Shown here piece by piece: positions 62,068 to 64,000 of a stretch of DNA of 64,000 nt. Each line of letters opens with the position of its first letter. The stretch's first letter is position 1. The notes under the pieces are model-generated. The model searched no databases. It worked only from the letters and a program-made list of their open reading frames with translations, and had not been told where the DNA came from. This stretch comes from Mortierella alpina (Eukaryota > Mortierellomycota > Mortierellomycetes > Mortierellales > Mortierellaceae): NCBI GenBank assembly GCA_029449245.1, contig JANATF010000001.1, forward strand, positions 2,976,001 through 3,040,000. The letters are read 5' to 3'. The position numbers and the translations under genes are program-made.

Positions 62068-64000
62068 TTAGATGTAGGGAGCGGGGAGACCGCCGTCCAT
62101 GGCGATCTTGTTGACCATAGCCTTGATCCAGGCCTCTACAACATCGGGAGAAGTGCTAGAGGGCTGCGAACCCAAGAGCTGGGGGGTTCCAGGGGCAGGA
62201 GCAGGAGCCTGGCGCTTCGCAATAGCGGGGCCAGAGGACGTGGGCTCAGGGGCCCTGCCGGTAGGCTCGTCCTTGGCAGACGTTGGCTTGGGATCATCAG
62301 TCTTGACAGGTGTAGGCTCAACCTGGGGGGGCTGGGTAGCAGTGGGCTCGACAGATACGGTGGGGACAATAATCTCGCTGGTGACGGTCGCGGTAGGGAC
62401 AATCGAAGTGCTGTTGCCTCCCAAAATGGGGCCAAGAGCACCCGCGGGTGCCTTTCCTCCAACCTGGACCTTGATAATGGTATCTGGCTGAGCATACTGG
62501 ACGTTTCCGAGGTAGCCGTTCGAGCCACCAACCTGGGCGACAATGACCGACTTGATGAGGAAGGGCACATCTGCGGGAGCACCGACGAGAAGCTGGGGAT
62601 AAGCCAACATGAAGGGAAGGAGCGTGCTGGTCAAGAAGCCGAAACCAGCAGGCGAGGTCATGATGACTGTGGGCGAGAGAGCGGAGCTCTTGGGGGGAAT
62701 AGTCATGCCAACCGCTTGATTGACAACACCGAAGTCCTTTCCATTCCAGGAGTTGGACGCCTGCATGCTCTTGATGTAAAGAGGAGTGTCGAAGGGGTTG
62801 TAGATCATAACCTGGACGGGCGTCTCGCGAGGGTTGGTGAGCTACAAGAACACAAACAACAGTAGAAAACGGGGGTCAGCGCACAAATCAACTTGCTATC
62901 CTTTAACATCCCATTAGACCTTTCACATATCCTTACCTGCAACATGTTCAAGATGTTAGGCTGAGCAGCGCTGCCAGGAGCAATCAGCTTGTCAGTAATA
63001 CCCTTGATGCCAGACGACAGCTTGACCGAAGCCATAGCAAGTTTCAAAGACTCGACTGGGGTCGACTCAGCGCTACCAGTGATGTCCAACTGGAAAGCAG
63101 CACCAGCGACGAAGCCCGAAAGGAAGCCATCGCGGATGTGTGCATCAGTGGGGGCAAGGTGGAACACGGCTGGGAGGGTGTTGGGACCAGGGGCAAGGAC
63201 CATGTTGGAGACCACGGCCTTACCCATGGCATTTCCAGCATAACCAATGTTGAAGGCAACATCGCCAACCTTGACAGTGAGTCCGCTAGGGTTCTGGAGG
63301 ACAACATTCTGGTGGATCTCAAGGTACTCCGGGGTGCCTCCAGTGATAGAGATGTTGGTGATCTGGGCACCACCAGCGTTGAGGTTCATGCCTGCCATGG
63401 TCGACGCGACACTGACAGCGACACCGGGGATCTTGACCTGTCCTGCTGCGGTCTCGGCAACTGTGTCGGCAGTACCAGCAATGAAGAACTGGACGCCAGG
63501 ACCGGTGGTTAGGACTCTGGAGAAGGCGTTGAACACGTCATGGGCTCCATCGTTGACAACGAGAGGGACGTTGCTGTATGTGGTCTTAAGAACACCAGGG
63601 GCGATGGTCTGTGCTGGTCCAAGAGGAATCTTGAGTCCAGCAACGTTGTTACCCTGAGGAAGCTGGATGTTCATGTCCTCAGCGACCTGGACAATGTTAA
63701 GTGGGAAGGCGAAGGGGATCTTGAAGTTGGCTTCAATGTTGTCGGACGAGGTCATGACGCTGTAAGGGTTGCCTCCAGTGAAGTCCAAGGTCATGGTCTT
63801 CATGGTGATACCAGTAATGATGTCCTGCTTGCCAATGCTGGGAAGCGTGACGTTCATGCTCAAGGATCCAAACGCAGAGGTCAACCAGGAGACAGGTCCA
63901 CCCGCGGGTGTGACGGACTTGCCCTTGACAATCAAGTTAGGCGCGCCTCCGTTCAAAGCGAGACGGAACATGTTACCGAGAGCGGCAAGGCCAGCCTCGG
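62068..64000 (-). CDS. DUF3712-like secreted or membrane-associated protein (N-terminus beyond window)
   Basis: The C-terminal part of a larger protein; the 5' end lies past 64000. One visible intron (about 62842-62936) joins PNILNMLQ to LTNPRETPVQVMIYNPF. The long first part has repeated beta-rich segments with LTNIxIxGGTPEY-like patterns (ITNISITGGTPEYLEIHQNVVLQNPSGLTVKVGDVAF), which resemble the fungal DUF3712 repeats and LEA2-like folds. The end is Pro/Thr-rich with a dibasic KRQ site (about 62210). The function of DUF3712 proteins is not well known, and I infer none. Confidence 0.75.

Overview
The window is nuclear DNA from a filamentous fungus. Genes are closely packed on both strands, nearly all are split by short GT-AG introns, and many 5' flanks carry CT-rich tracts. 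A Cla4-type PAK kinase, a chitin synthase, a type I metacaspase, a PHO89-type phosphate symporter and fused thiamine enzymes (THI20 and THI6 types) all point to a fungus. The gene structure and the Ras sequence best fit an early-diverging lineage such as Mortierellaceae, but that placement is inference. No virus, transposon, CRISPR array, rRNA or tRNA was recognised.

Layout. 1-3639 (-): DDX42-like RNA helicase, cut at the window edge. 4050-7337 (+): JmjC protein with cysteine-rich zinc fingers. 7514-10150 (-): phenylalanyl-tRNA synthetase beta. 10663-12317 (-): CYS-3-like bZIP factor. 13963-15522 (+): prenylcysteine methylesterase-like hydrolase. 16663-18648 (+): Ser/Thr-rich single-pass membrane protein. 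18748-20583 (-): AP-3 mu. 22791-25006 (+): Ras GTPase. 25503-27790 (-): enolase. 28592-32764 (+): GRAM/VASt lipid-transfer-type protein. 32844-34274 (-): ING-PHD protein. 34993-38409 (+): PAK kinase. 38644-40664 (+): lariat debranching enzyme. 40772-41705 (+): RGG protein of unknown role. 41790-42988 (-): maleylacetoacetate isomerase. 43432-45096 (+): metacaspase. 45372-48932 (-): chitin synthase. 50166-52251 (-): phosphate symporter. 53071-56414 (+): STE20/GCK kinase. 56628-58969 (-) and 59260-61472 (+): a divergent thiamine pair. 62068-64000 (-): DUF3712-like protein, cut at the window edge.

Most neighbours are unrelated housekeeping or signalling genes. The clear functional pairing is the head-to-head THI20/THI6 couple, which share 290 bases of promoter and together cover pyrimidine kinase, thiaminase II, thiazole kinase and thiamine-phosphate synthase.

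The most interesting signal is in gene structure. Several genes use very small coding exons: an ATG-only first exon, a 6-nt first exon, and internal exons of 9, 15, 18, 18 and 22 nt. Two genes (PHO89-like, Ras) and possibly a third (isomerase) cannot be joined in frame using a normal AG acceptor at one intron, although their other introns look canonical. Exon sums were checked by hand and divide by three for the JmjC, bZIP, hydrolase, enolase, GRAM, PAK, DBR1, RGG, metacaspase, GCK and THI6 genes.
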